48,013 bases of DNA, from assembly GCA_020437875.1 (NCBI GenBank), contig JAGQVR010000003.1, positions 1-48,013 on the forward strand, written 5' to 3'. Below, in pieces: positions 8,828-16,143 of the stretch (the first letter of the stretch is position 1; the number at the start of each line of letters is the position of its first letter). The position numbers were made by a program, and so were the translations under genes. The stretch comes from Flavobacteriales bacterium. Its GTDB lineage: Bacteria; Bacteroidota; Bacteroidia; Flavobacteriales_F; PHOS-HE28. Below the pieces are notes generated by a model that was not told the origin of the DNA, searched no databases, and worked only from the letters and a program-made list of their open reading frames with translations.

Positions 8828-9601
8828 TCAGCGATAGATCACCTTGTGCGAGGTGGTCGTCCCGTTGCGCTTCAACTTCACATAGTAGGCACCCGCACCC
8901 ATGGTGCTCAGGTCCATCTCGCGCTTGTAGTTGCCCTCAAGGTCGCGCACGGTCTCATTGAACACGCTCTGGCCGATGCTGTTGATCACCTCCACGGTCA
9001 CGTCCCCCTTCTCGGTGTTCGTGAAACTGAGGGTGAAGCGTCCATTGTTCGGGTTCGGTTGAATGAGGACGTTCCCATCCTCAGAAGCCGGGGCGAGTCC
9101 CTTGTAGATCACACCGGTACGGTCCGAGCCACCCAGTGATACGTAGTAGTTCGCGTTGTTCTGGCGGTCGGCCGTGTATGCATCGTTCACCAGTTCGAAC
9201 TCCCCCTGTCCGGTGACCGGGATACGGAGCACGGTGTATTCCTGCCCAGCCTGCCAGTTGACCCCGGTACTGCTCATGGCGCGCATCCCGAAACCGGCGA
9301 ATACCGCGTAACGGAAGCCACCATGCTCACGGATGTTGCCGGACCGGTCCACGCCCATATAGTTCGCCACGTCCTCGTCCTGCGTACTTGTGCCCAAACT
9401 CGCGCTCGAGTTGGCGTCCCACCGAATGGTGAACACCAGCGAGGAGAAGATGCCGGAGAAGTCTGCCTCCGGACGGACTTTGACCTCAAGAGCGCCATCG
9501 TTCTGGTACAGGCCGATGTCGACGTTCTGTTGGGCCATGGTCAGGCCGGTCGCTGCCAGGAGCAGGGCGGAAAGTGCGGTCGTGCGGATCGTTCGGATCA
9601 T
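8828..9601 (-). CDS. Secreted protein with type A T9SS sorting domain
   Basis: A 257-residue protein. The start at 9601 (MIRTIRTTALSALLLAATG) gives a clean signal peptide ending near GLTMA-QQ; the longer frame to 9745 has an implausible arginine- and proline-rich extension. The middle region (VDIGLYQNDGALEVKVRP onward) is a beta-rich domain of unknown role. The C-terminal 75 residues have the type A sorting domain pattern: VLIQPNPNNGRFTLSF, then VEVINSIGQSVF, GAGAYYVKL and a final HKVIYR. It should be exported across the outer membrane by the type IX system and released or attached to the surface. It is monocistronic and has its own strong terminator. A weak promoter candidate lies at 9671-9700. 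Confidence 0.88.
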   Translation of the reverse strand: MIRTIRTTALSALLLAATGLTMAQQNVDIGLYQNDGALEVKVRPEADFSGIFSSLVFTIRWDANSSASLGTSTQDEDVANYMGVDRSGNIREHGGFRYAVFAGFGMRAMSSTGVNWQAGQEYTVLRIPVTGQGEFELVNDAYTADRQNNANYYVSLGGSDRTGVIYKGLAPASEDGNVLIQPNPNNGRFTLSFTNTEKGDVTVEVINSIGQSVFNETVRDLEGNYKREMDLSTMGAGAYYVKLKRNGTTTSHKVIYR

Positions 9602-9670
9602 GGTTGGTTGATTAACACCCGTAGGTCTCGTTCTCAACGAATGGACGGAACAACACCCATCGGGAGGCCG

Positions 9671-9700
9671 CAAGTTAATCCGATGACCTTCGGGACGCAA
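9671..9700 (-). promoter_or_regulatory. Possible promoter of the type A secreted protein
   Basis: On the minus strand a TTG (9698-9700) is followed after 20 nt by TAACTTG (9671-9677). This is one T short of the Bacteroidota -7 element TAnnTTTG and at the expected spacing from a -33 TTG. It would leave a leader of about 65 nt before the start at 9601. The match is imperfect. Confidence 0.3.
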
Positions 9701-9758
9701 GAACTTCGTCCGGTGCCCCATTCGGGGCCACCGCCATGGCTGCATGCCCGATGACCCT

Positions 9759-9793
9759 AAAAACCGAACAGGGGCCCCTCATCGGGACCCCTG
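9759..9793 (-). terminator. Probable terminator of the response regulator gene
   Basis: On the minus strand a 10-bp stem (CAGGGGTCCC with GGGGCCCCTG, one G-T wobble) with loop GATGA (9769-9793) is followed by TTCGG and then TTTTT (9759-9763). It lies about 107 bp past the regulator stop. The T-run is displaced by 5 nt, so efficiency is uncertain. Confidence 0.65.
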
Positions 9794-9900
9794 CGCGGTA
9801 AACCTGCAAGGAATATGGAACCAGAATAGGTCAGGAAGACCGACCCTTCTGAGTACAAGACGGGGCCCGTTGAGGAGGGTTGCCAGCCCGACTAAAATAA

Positions 9901-10605
9901 TTACCGGGTGAACTTGTAGCCCACCCCCCGGATCGAATGGAAGTGCCTGGGTTCCCGGGGGTCAGGCTCAAAATATTTCCGGAAACCGACGATGAAATTG
10001 TCCACCGTCCGGGTCGTCGGGAACACGTTATAGCCCCAGACCTTCTGCAGGATCTCTTCCCGAGAGACGACCTCTCCCTCCCGTTCCACCAGAAGCCGCA
10101 ACAACATCATCTCACGCTGGCTCAAGGTCTTCCGCAGTCCTCCCTGACCCTTGACCTCGTATCGCTGGAAATCGACCTCATTATCCCCGAAGGTGAAGGA
10201 CTCCAGCACCGTACCCACGACCTTGCCATTGGACCTGTCCACGAGCTTGGCCACGCGCAGCAGTAGCTCCTCCAACTCGAACGGTTTGGCCAGGTGGTCC
10301 TCTCCGGCCTTGAGGCCTCGGATCCGATCGGGGGCACCTGCCCGGGCCGTGAGGAATAGCACCGGGGTCGCGTTGCCCTCGAGGCGGATGGTCTCCACCA
10401 CGGTGAATCCGTCCATTCCTGGGAGCATCACGTCCATCACCACCACATCATACCGCGCACCGCGGAGCCGCTGCAATGCATCGGGCCCGGTAACAGCGGT
10501 CGTTACATCGTACCCCTCCAGTTCGAAGTTGAGGCGCAGGGTGGAACGCAGCGCATCCTCATCCTCCACAAGGAGCAGGCGCGGCTTGGATGCGTTCCCT
10601 TCCAT
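9901..10605 (-). CDS. OmpR/PhoB-family response regulator
   Basis: A 234-residue two-component regulator. The N-terminal receiver domain has the acidic pocket (VEDED), phosphoacceptor D58 (VVVMDVMLPGMDGF), T86 (FLTARA) and K107 (LAKPFE). The C-terminal winged-helix DNA-binding domain (about residues 132-234) has LSQREMMLLRLLVEREGEVVSREEIL, RTVDNFIVGFRKYF and the final IRGVGYKF. The segment before K107 reads GLKAGEDHLAKPF, apparently one residue shorter than the usual GADDYL-KPF pattern. No histidine kinase gene is present in the window, so its partner and input signal are unknown. It is divergent from the menaquinone operon, and the two start codons are only 47 bp apart, so their promoters are close. 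Confidence 0.95.
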   Translation of the reverse strand: MEGNASKPRLLLVEDEDALRSTLRLNFELEGYDVTTAVTGPDALQRLRGARYDVVVMDVMLPGMDGFTVVETIRLEGNATPVLFLTARAGAPDRIRGLKAGEDHLAKPFELEELLLRVAKLVDRSNGKVVGTVLESFTFGDNEVDFQRYEVKGQGGLRKTLSQREMMLLRLLVEREGEVVSREEILQKVWGYNVFPTTRTVDNFIVGFRKYFEPDPREPRHFHSIRGVGYKFTR

Positions 10606-10610
10606 TCCCG

Positions 10611-10618
10611 CAAAGATG
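10611..10618 (-). promoter_or_regulatory. Candidate -7 element of the response regulator gene
   Basis: The minus strand reads CATCTTTG, one mismatch from TAnnTTTG. Only 5 nt separate it from the ATG at 10605, so transcription from it would give a leaderless or nearly leaderless mRNA. No clear -33 TTG is seen. Confidence 0.4.
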
Positions 10619-10627
10619 GTCCACGGC

Positions 10628-10635
10628 TACCTTTG
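10628..10635 (+). promoter_or_regulatory. Candidate -7 element of the menaquinone operon
   Basis: TACCTTTG is a perfect match to the Bacteroidota -7 consensus TAnnTTTG. It ends 17 nt before the ATG at 10653, giving a short leader. A -33 TTG is not obvious. It is the likely start of the operon running from 10653 to 18549. Confidence 0.5.
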
Positions 10636-10652
10636 TCGCCCACCGATCATCG

Positions 10653-11072
10653 ATGAGATTCACCACCCAGCACGTTGAAGCAGCCAGCACCCTCCGGGCC
10701 AACACCCTGGTCGAGCACCTGGACATCCGATTCGGTGTGGATGGGGACGGCCGCCTGCAGGCCAGCATGCCGGTGGATGAGCGGACGCACCAACCCATGG
10801 GGCTCCTCCATGGCGGGGCCACTGCCGCGCTCGCCGAGACCCTGGGAAGTGTCGGTTCCGCTTTGTTGATCGACCTTAGGACACAAGCCACGGTCGGAAT
10901 GGAGATCACGGCCAACCACCTGCGGGGCGTGAAGGAAGGCCGCGTGACCGCCACCGGTGAACTCGTTCATCAAGGCAACAAGACACACGTTTGGGACATC
11001 CGCGTGCATGACGAGGCGGGCAGGCTCATCGCCATCTGCCGGCTCACCAACATGATCATCGACCGCCGATGA
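10653..11072 (+). CDS. Hotdog-fold thioesterase, probable DHNA-CoA hydrolase
   Basis: A 139-residue PaaI/YbgC-superfamily thioesterase. The motif HQPMGLLHGGATAALAETLGS (about residues 49-69) contains the HGG loop and the catalytic acidic residue E65 of the 4-hydroxybenzoyl-CoA thioesterase type that also includes MenI. The ATG at 10653 (MRFTTQHVEA) fits the family length and follows a good -7 element; the longer frame from 10590 crosses the promoter. As first gene of the menaquinone operon, overlapping menF by ATGA (11069-11072), it most likely hydrolyses 1,4-dihydroxy-2-naphthoyl-CoA, the step between MenB and MenA. The fold is certain; the substrate is inferred from context. Confidence 0.88.
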   Translation: MRFTTQHVEAASTLRANTLVEHLDIRFGVDGDGRLQASMPVDERTHQPMGLLHGGATAALAETLGSVGSALLIDLRTQATVGMEITANHLRGVKEGRVTATGELVHQGNKTHVWDIRVHDEAGRLIAICRLTNMIIDRR

Positions 11073-12175
11073 CGACCAGCGCCCTGCATCAGGCCCTCAC
11101 CCATGCCCTCCAGCATCGGCTCACCTTCGCGGCGTTCCGGCTTCCCGGCAGCACCAACGTGACCATGTGGGCGCAACAGACGCCCGAACTGGACCGTGTG
11201 GAGAGCGGCCTGTGGTGGGAGCTGAACGACGTGTTCCTCCTCTCCCCTTTCCGCCTGTCCGACCGGACGCCGCTGATCCGTTCCGACGTGGAACTGACCT
11301 TCGGTGATGCAGAACCCCATTGGCAGCGTTTGCTGGAATGCACCGGGAGCAACGAAGCGCCCGTAGCAGCGCGCCGAACATCGACACCCCGTGAGCGCTT
11401 CCTCCATGCGGTCGGGCAAGCGCAGCAGCAGTGCGCCTCGGGAGCCGCGGAGAAGATCGTGCTCTCCCGGACCGTGGTGCTGCCTGTTGGCGCAGTGGAT
11501 GCCCCAGGCCTCTTCGAGGAAGCGCTCCTGAAGTTGCCGGATGCCTTCGTGGCGTTGGTCGCCACCCCGGAGCATGGTCTATGGCTCGGAGCAACACCTG
11601 AACGACTATTACTGGCGGAGAACGATACCATGCAGGTGGATTCCGTCGCCGGAACGGCCCCCGTGGAACGGGCAGCCACCGAGCCCGGTGGCTGGGGAGA
11701 GAAGGAACGCCACGAACAACGCGTCGTCACCAAACGGATCGTCGGGGACCTGATCGATCAGGGTGCCCGGGACATCCTCATCACCGGTCCGGAAGTCCTC
11801 ATCGCCGGACCCGTGGCCCACCTGCGAACCCGGATCACCGCGCAGGTGGAAAGCCGTGGTATCGAGGAACTCGTGGCCACGATCCATCCCACACCCGCTG
11901 TTTGCGGGATCCCTTCGGACAAGGCCCGCGAGAGCATCGCCGCGTTGGAGGACCGGGACCGCGAGCTCTATGCGGGGTTCTGGGGACCGTGGAGCGCGGA
12001 TGGACGCATGGAACTCTTCGTGAACATCCGATGCATGCGGATACATCCGGACCATGCCGAGCTGCGCGTTGGCGGAGGGATCACAGCGGGTTCCATCCCG
12101 GAACAGGAATGGGAGGAGACCGAGCACAAAGCCGATAGCTGGCGGCAACTGATCCGCACCCCGATACCGGCTTGA
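11069..12175 (+). CDS. menF: Isochorismate synthase
   Basis: A 368-residue chorismate-binding enzyme that converts chorismate to isochorismate, the entry step to menaquinone. The catalytic domain occupies roughly residues 105-360: EKIVLSRTVVLP, GATPERLL, HEQRVVTKRI, IHPTPAVCGIPSDKA, LYAGFWG and VGGGITAGSIPEQEWEET followed by HKA. These include the conserved glutamates and lysines of the fold. The alternatives salicylate synthase or anthranilate synthase are unlikely given the length and the direct neighbour menD. Its start overlaps the thioesterase stop (ATGA) and its stop is 3 nt before menD. The N-terminal 100 residues are less conserved, as is usual. Confidence 0.95.
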   Translation: MTTSALHQALTHALQHRLTFAAFRLPGSTNVTMWAQQTPELDRVESGLWWELNDVFLLSPFRLSDRTPLIRSDVELTFGDAEPHWQRLLECTGSNEAPVAARRTSTPRERFLHAVGQAQQQCASGAAEKIVLSRTVVLPVGAVDAPGLFEEALLKLPDAFVALVATPEHGLWLGATPERLLLAENDTMQVDSVAGTAPVERAATEPGGWGEKERHEQRVVTKRIVGDLIDQGARDILITGPEVLIAGPVAHLRTRITAQVESRGIEELVATIHPTPAVCGIPSDKARESIAALEDRDRELYAGFWGPWSADGRMELFVNIRCMRIHPDHAELRVGGGITAGSIPEQEWEETEHKADSWRQLIRTPIPA

Positions 12176-12178
12176 TCG

Positions 12179-13873
12179 ATGACAAGTGATCATTTCGCCG
12201 CCTCCGAGCTGGCCCGCCTCTGCGCCGCGAAAGGCGTGAAGCACGCCGTGATCAGCCCGGGGAGCCGAAGCGCTCCGTTGGTCATCGCCTTCCATGAACA
12301 AGTGGGGATCGCGTGTCTTCGCGTGATCGACGAACGGAGCGCGGCCTTCTTCGCCCTTGGCATGGCGCAGCAACTGCATGCTCCGGTGGCCTTGATCTGC
12401 ACGAGCGGAAGTGCCGTGTTGAACTACGGACCTGCGATCGCCGAGGCGTATTACCAGCGCATACCCCTGTTGGTGATCACCGCTGATCGACCGGAGGAAT
12501 GGGTGGACCAGGGCGAAGGCCAGGCGATCCGGCAACAGGGCGTGCTGGCGCTCCACATGAAGCGCAGCGTACAACTGCCGCGCATCACCAGCAATGAGCT
12601 GGCACGCTGGCATTGCGGACGCTTGATCAACGAAGCGATCGATGGGACCCTGCTCCCTGTTCCCGGCCCGGTGCATGTGAACGTGCCCTTCGCCGAGCCG
12701 TTGTACGGACGGACGGAGAACAAGACCGATGTTCAGGATCTTTCGCGCTTCATCGCGCCGGTGATGACAGAGTCCTTCATCCTGCCGGACCATGCCCGCT
12801 GGTTGATCGGCCAGCTCTCGGCCTGCAGGAAGGTGATGGTGCTGGCCGGGCAGGGCACCTGGAGCGAAGGCATGCGCAAGCAACTCGTGCAGTTCGCTTC
12901 ACTTCCACAGGTGACCGTACATACCGAAGCGACCAGCAACCTCGACGATACGGCCTTCATCACCACGATCGATCGCCTGATCGAAGCGGTGAGCGACAAG
13001 AACGAGAAGGATCTGCGCCCCGAGCTGTTGATCACCTTCGGCGGTGCGGTGGTGAGCAAGCGGATCAAGACCCTGCTGCGCAAGTGGCGACCGCTGCAGC
13101 ACTGGAATGTGGACGCAGGACAGCGCCATTACGACACCTACCAGAGCCTCACCCACGACATCGCGGTGAGCCCGGAGATCTTCTTCGCACAGCTCGCACC
13201 CGGCGTACAGCCGAACGAGAGCTTCTACGGACAAGCCTGGAAGATGATGGACGAGAGCACCCGGGGCAAGCACAACAGGATCATCGCCTCGGCGCCCTTC
13301 TGCGACCTCACCGTCTTCAACACGCTGAACGACCGGATCCCCGGCGCCAGTGCGGTGCAACTGGCCAACAGCACACCGGCGCGCTATGCCCAGCTCTTCG
13401 ATCGGGTGCGGGACATCCGCTGGTTCAGCAACCGGGGGACAAGCGGTATCGATGGGTGCACGAGCACGGCCGCCGGCGCTGCCTTCGCGACGAAGAAACC
13501 CACCACGCTCATCACCGGCGATACGGCCTTCTGCTACGACAGCAATGCCTTCTGGAACGACCACCTGTCGCCGGACCTGAAGGTGATCGTGATCGACAAC
13601 GGTGGCGGCAACATCTTCCGGTTCATTGAAGGGCCGGACAAGGACACTGAACTGCTACCGTGGTTCGAAGCACCGCATGCGCGCAGCATCGAAAAACTGG
13701 CGAAAAGCTTCGACCTCCCCTACTATCACGCCAACGACCAGGCTTCACTGGAAGCCGGGCTGGACGAGCTTTATGCGCCGCACGACAGGCCGGCCGTACT
13801 GCACATCACAACGGATCCGGAGACTTCGCCCAAGGTGCTCCGTGACTACTTCAACCAACTCCGCACTTCATGA
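12179..13873 (+). CDS. menD: 2-succinyl-5-enolpyruvyl-6-hydroxy-3-cyclohexene-1-carboxylate synthase
   Basis: A 564-residue thiamine-diphosphate enzyme that joins isochorismate and 2-oxoglutarate to give SEPHCHC. Seen are the N-terminal GSRSAPLVIAF loop, the catalytic glutamate in VIDERSAAFFALGMAQ, and the active-site TSGSAVLNYGPAIAEAYY stretch with LLVITADRP. The C-terminal diphosphate/Mg2+ motif starts GDTAFCYDSNAFWN and continues to VIDNGGGNIF. Length matches the family. It sits 3 nt after menF and 52 nt before menB. SEPHCHC normally needs MenH next, and no menH is in this operon. Confidence 0.97.
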   Translation: MTSDHFAASELARLCAAKGVKHAVISPGSRSAPLVIAFHEQVGIACLRVIDERSAAFFALGMAQQLHAPVALICTSGSAVLNYGPAIAEAYYQRIPLLVITADRPEEWVDQGEGQAIRQQGVLALHMKRSVQLPRITSNELARWHCGRLINEAIDGTLLPVPGPVHVNVPFAEPLYGRTENKTDVQDLSRFIAPVMTESFILPDHARWLIGQLSACRKVMVLAGQGTWSEGMRKQLVQFASLPQVTVHTEATSNLDDTAFITTIDRLIEAVSDKNEKDLRPELLITFGGAVVSKRIKTLLRKWRPLQHWNVDAGQRHYDTYQSLTHDIAVSPEIFFAQLAPGVQPNESFYGQAWKMMDESTRGKHNRIIASAPFCDLTVFNTLNDRIPGASAVQLANSTPARYAQLFDRVRDIRWFSNRGTSGIDGCTSTAAGAAFATKKPTTLITGDTAFCYDSNAFWNDHLSPDLKVIVIDNGGGNIFRFIEGPDKDTELLPWFEAPHARSIEKLAKSFDLPYYHANDQASLEAGLDELYAPHDRPAVLHITTDPETSPKVLRDYFNQLRTS

Positions 13874-13925
13874 ACGCTGTGCATCCGTTGCGTTCATCGC
13901 GTCGTTGCGGTCCAACTGAATTGAA

Positions 13926-14747
13926 ATGAGCTTTCGCAACTGGAAGACCATCAAGGAATACACGGACATCAAGTTCGAGTTCTTCGAGGGCATCGCCAAG
14001 ATCACGATCGACCGGCCCGAGGTGTACAACGCCTTCCGGCCGGACACGAACAAGGAGATGATCGATGCGATGGACATCGCCCGCGAGGATCCGGCCATCG
14101 GGGTGGTGGTGCTCACCGGCGCCGGCGACAAGGCCTTCTGCAGTGGCGGAGACCAGAACGTGAAAGGACGCGGCGGCTACATCGGAACGGACGGTGTGCC
14201 ACGCCTCAACGTGCTCGACCTGCACAAGCGCATCCGCGAGCTGCCCAAGCCCGTGGTGGCCATGGTGAACGGTTACGCGATCGGAGGCGGTCATGTGCTG
14301 CATGTGGTGTGCGACCTGACCATCGCTGCCGATCATGCGCGCTTCGGACAGACCGGCCCGAAGGTGGGCAGCTTCGATGCCGGCTTCGGCAGCAACTACC
14401 TCGCCCGCCATGTGGGCCAGAAGAAAGCGCGCGAGATCTGGTTCCTCTGCCAGCAGTACACCGCGAAGGAGGCCGAGGACATGGGCATGGTGAACAAGGT
14501 GGTGCCTCTTGCTGATCTTGAGGACACGACCGTCGAGTGGTGCCGGATCATGATGCAACGCAGCCCGCTCGCCCTGCGCATGATCAAGCGTGGCTTGAAC
14601 GCCGAACTGGATGGTCAACGTGGGTTGATGGAGTTCGCCGGAGACGCCACCTTGATGTACTACCTGATGGACGAGGCGCAGGAAGGGCGGAACGCGTTCC
14701 TGGAGAAGCGGGCGCCGGATTTCCAGAAGTTCCCGAAATTCCCGTAG
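13926..14747 (+). CDS. menB: 1,4-dihydroxy-2-naphthoyl-CoA synthase
   Basis: A 273-residue crotonase-superfamily enzyme that cyclises o-succinylbenzoyl-CoA to DHNA-CoA. Oxyanion-hole and active-site segments are visible: AFCSGGDQNVKGRGGY, NGYAIGGGHVLHVVCDLTIA, and QTGPKVGSFDAGFGSNYLAR. The C-terminal EGRNAFLEKRAPDFQKFPKFP tail is characteristic of MenB. The QTGP glycine, in place of an aspartate, is the pattern of bicarbonate-dependent (type I) MenB. The start MSFRNWKTIKEY matches the family N-terminus. It lies in the men operon, followed after 12 nt by the unexpected secreted protein. Confidence 0.97.
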   Translation: MSFRNWKTIKEYTDIKFEFFEGIAKITIDRPEVYNAFRPDTNKEMIDAMDIAREDPAIGVVVLTGAGDKAFCSGGDQNVKGRGGYIGTDGVPRLNVLDLHKRIRELPKPVVAMVNGYAIGGGHVLHVVCDLTIAADHARFGQTGPKVGSFDAGFGSNYLARHVGQKKAREIWFLCQQYTAKEAEDMGMVNKVVPLADLEDTTVEWCRIMMQRSPLALRMIKRGLNAELDGQRGLMEFAGDATLMYYLMDEAQEGRNAFLEKRAPDFQKFPKFP

Positions 14748-14759
14748 AGCCTGGTGATC

Positions 14760-15227
14760 ATGAAGAAGGTCCGAGCATGCCTGTTTCTCGCACTCCTTTG
14801 CATCGCCAGTGTGGTGGAAGCGGGTTCCGGAACCGCGACTCTTACATGTCGGTCTGCCTCCGGACGAACATCGTTCAGTGCCCAACTTCAGGATATTGTC
14901 GGCATGTTCGAGGGTGGCAGTCTTGTGATCGATGGTGTGGCTCAGGACTTCAGAAGCGAGGATGGGGATGACTGCACCGAGGTGGTATGGGACCCTGCCA
15001 ACGGCGTGTTCACAGTGACCTACACGCATGGAACACCGCAGGGCCCTGTGTGGTTCCGCTTCTGGGCAATCCCGAGTACATTCAAGACCATCTCCAATGA
15101 TCGAGGTTCCGATCCAGGTGAGGTTTATGAGTTCGATGGCATTATCGAAGCGCGTGAACCTCGACCGGGCAAGGATCTGATCACTCCACGGATCCGTATG
15201 ACCTGCCGCTTGGAATACCGCATTTGA
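14760..15227 (+). CDS. Secreted hypothetical protein inside the menaquinone operon
   Basis: A 155-residue protein. The ATG at 14760 starts MKKVRACLFLALLCIASVVEA, a good signal peptide; an in-frame GTG at 14754 would add two residues. The mature part looks all-beta. It opens with a strand holding TLTCRS and closes with RMTCRLEY, so these two cysteines may pair, while a third lies in GDDCTEVVW. PVWFRFWAIPSTFK and EVYEFDGII are prominent aromatic segments. No lipobox and no T9SS domain are visible, so a periplasmic location is likely. I do not recognise the family. It lies 12 nt after menB and 1 nt before menA, on the same strand, so it is almost certainly cotranscribed with genes for cytoplasmic and membrane enzymes. 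No enzymatic function is suggested. Confidence 0.85.
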   Translation: MKKVRACLFLALLCIASVVEAGSGTATLTCRSASGRTSFSAQLQDIVGMFEGGSLVIDGVAQDFRSEDGDDCTEVVWDPANGVFTVTYTHGTPQGPVWFRFWAIPSTFKTISNDRGSDPGEVYEFDGIIEAREPRPGKDLITPRIRMTCRLEYRI

Positions 15228-15228
15228 G

Positions 15229-16143
15229 GTGAAACACTGGCTCCAAGCATTCAGGTTGCGGACGTTACCCTTGGCGGTGAGCAGCATCATCGTGGGGAGT
15301 GCATTGGCCGCGATCGTGGACCCAAGCGTGATGGGCCATCCGGGTTTTCGAGGTGGGGTGTTCGCATTGGCGCTGACCACGGCCATCCTCCTCCAGGTAC
15401 TGAGCAACCTTGCGAACGATCTCGGAGATCACCAGCACGGTACGGACAATGCGGATCGGGTCGGCCCTCAACGCAGCGTGCAGAGCGGCGCGATCACCCC
15501 CACGCAGATGCGAAGAGGAATGTTCATTTGCGGCCTGCTCGCCCTCATCAGCGGTTGTGCATTGATCACGTTGGCACTTGGCTTCACCCTGTCGACCCTG
15601 CTGTTCCTCCTGCTCGGCCTGCTCGCTATCGGTGCGGCGGTCAGGTACACGTTCGGGAGCAACCCGTACGGATACGCCGGACTGGGGGATATGAGCGTAT
15701 TCCTGTTCTTCGGCATCGCTGGCGTATGCGGAACGTTCTACCTCCATACCACCGACTTCGCCTGGCCGGTCCTGTTCCCCGCCATTGCCTTGGGGTCGCT
15801 CAGCACGGGCGTGCTCAACATCAACAACATGCGCGACATCGTGAATGATGCCGCCAGTGGCAAACGGACCATGGTGGTGCGCATGGGTACGGCGAACGCC
15901 CGGATCTACCACACATTGCTCGTTCTGGGCGGGCTCCTTGGTCTCACCGGGTTCTCGCTATTGGCCGACCTCGGCTGGCCCATGTGGCTCTTCCTTCTCG
16001 TCGTGCCCGGCTTCATCGTCCACCTGAAAAAGGTGTGGACCACCAGCGAACCACGTGACCTCGACCCCCAATTGAAGGTCCTGGCCATGGGCACCTTCGT
16101 CACCGCGATCCTCTTCGGACTGGGCGTTATCCTTGCGATATGA
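15229..16143 (+). CDS. menA: 1,4-dihydroxy-2-naphthoate polyprenyltransferase
   Basis: A 304-residue UbiA-superfamily membrane prenyltransferase that attaches the isoprenoid tail to DHNA, giving demethylmenaquinone. The first aspartate-rich motif is NLANDLGDHQHGTDNADR (about residues 61-78) and the second is NNMRDIVNDAASGKRTM (about 200-216). Eight to nine hydrophobic helices surround them. The start is GTG at 15229, 1 nt after the stop of the secreted protein, giving the typical MenA N-terminus KHWLQAFRLRTLPLAVSSI. The stop overlaps menC (ATGA, 16140-16143). Confidence 0.96.
   Translation: MKHWLQAFRLRTLPLAVSSIIVGSALAAIVDPSVMGHPGFRGGVFALALTTAILLQVLSNLANDLGDHQHGTDNADRVGPQRSVQSGAITPTQMRRGMFICGLLALISGCALITLALGFTLSTLLFLLLGLLAIGAAVRYTFGSNPYGYAGLGDMSVFLFFGIAGVCGTFYLHTTDFAWPVLFPAIALGSLSTGVLNINNMRDIVNDAASGKRTMVVRMGTANARIYHTLLVLGGLLGLTGFSLLADLGWPMWLFLLVVPGFIVHLKKVWTTSEPRDLDPQLKVLAMGTFVTAILFGLGVILAI

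Larger units (their letters stand above)
9602..9900. other. 299-bp intergenic region between the secreted protein and the response regulator
   Basis: No credible gene is seen here. Both flanking genes read on the minus strand. The stretch holds the response regulator terminator (9759-9793), a second GC-rich hairpin at 9712-9732 (GGTG-CCCC, loop ATTC, GGGG-CCACC, with one bulged C and no T-run) and a possible promoter for the secreted protein (9671-9700). Confidence 0.6.

Noticed and set aside
11609..12883. 424-residue minus-strand open frame
   Set aside because: It lies opposite menF and menD, both of which have clear family motifs; the frame is a shadow.
13851..15407. 518-residue minus-strand open frame
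   Set aside because: It is antisense to menB, the secreted protein and the start of menA, and is rich in His, Glu and Arg as expected of a shadow frame.
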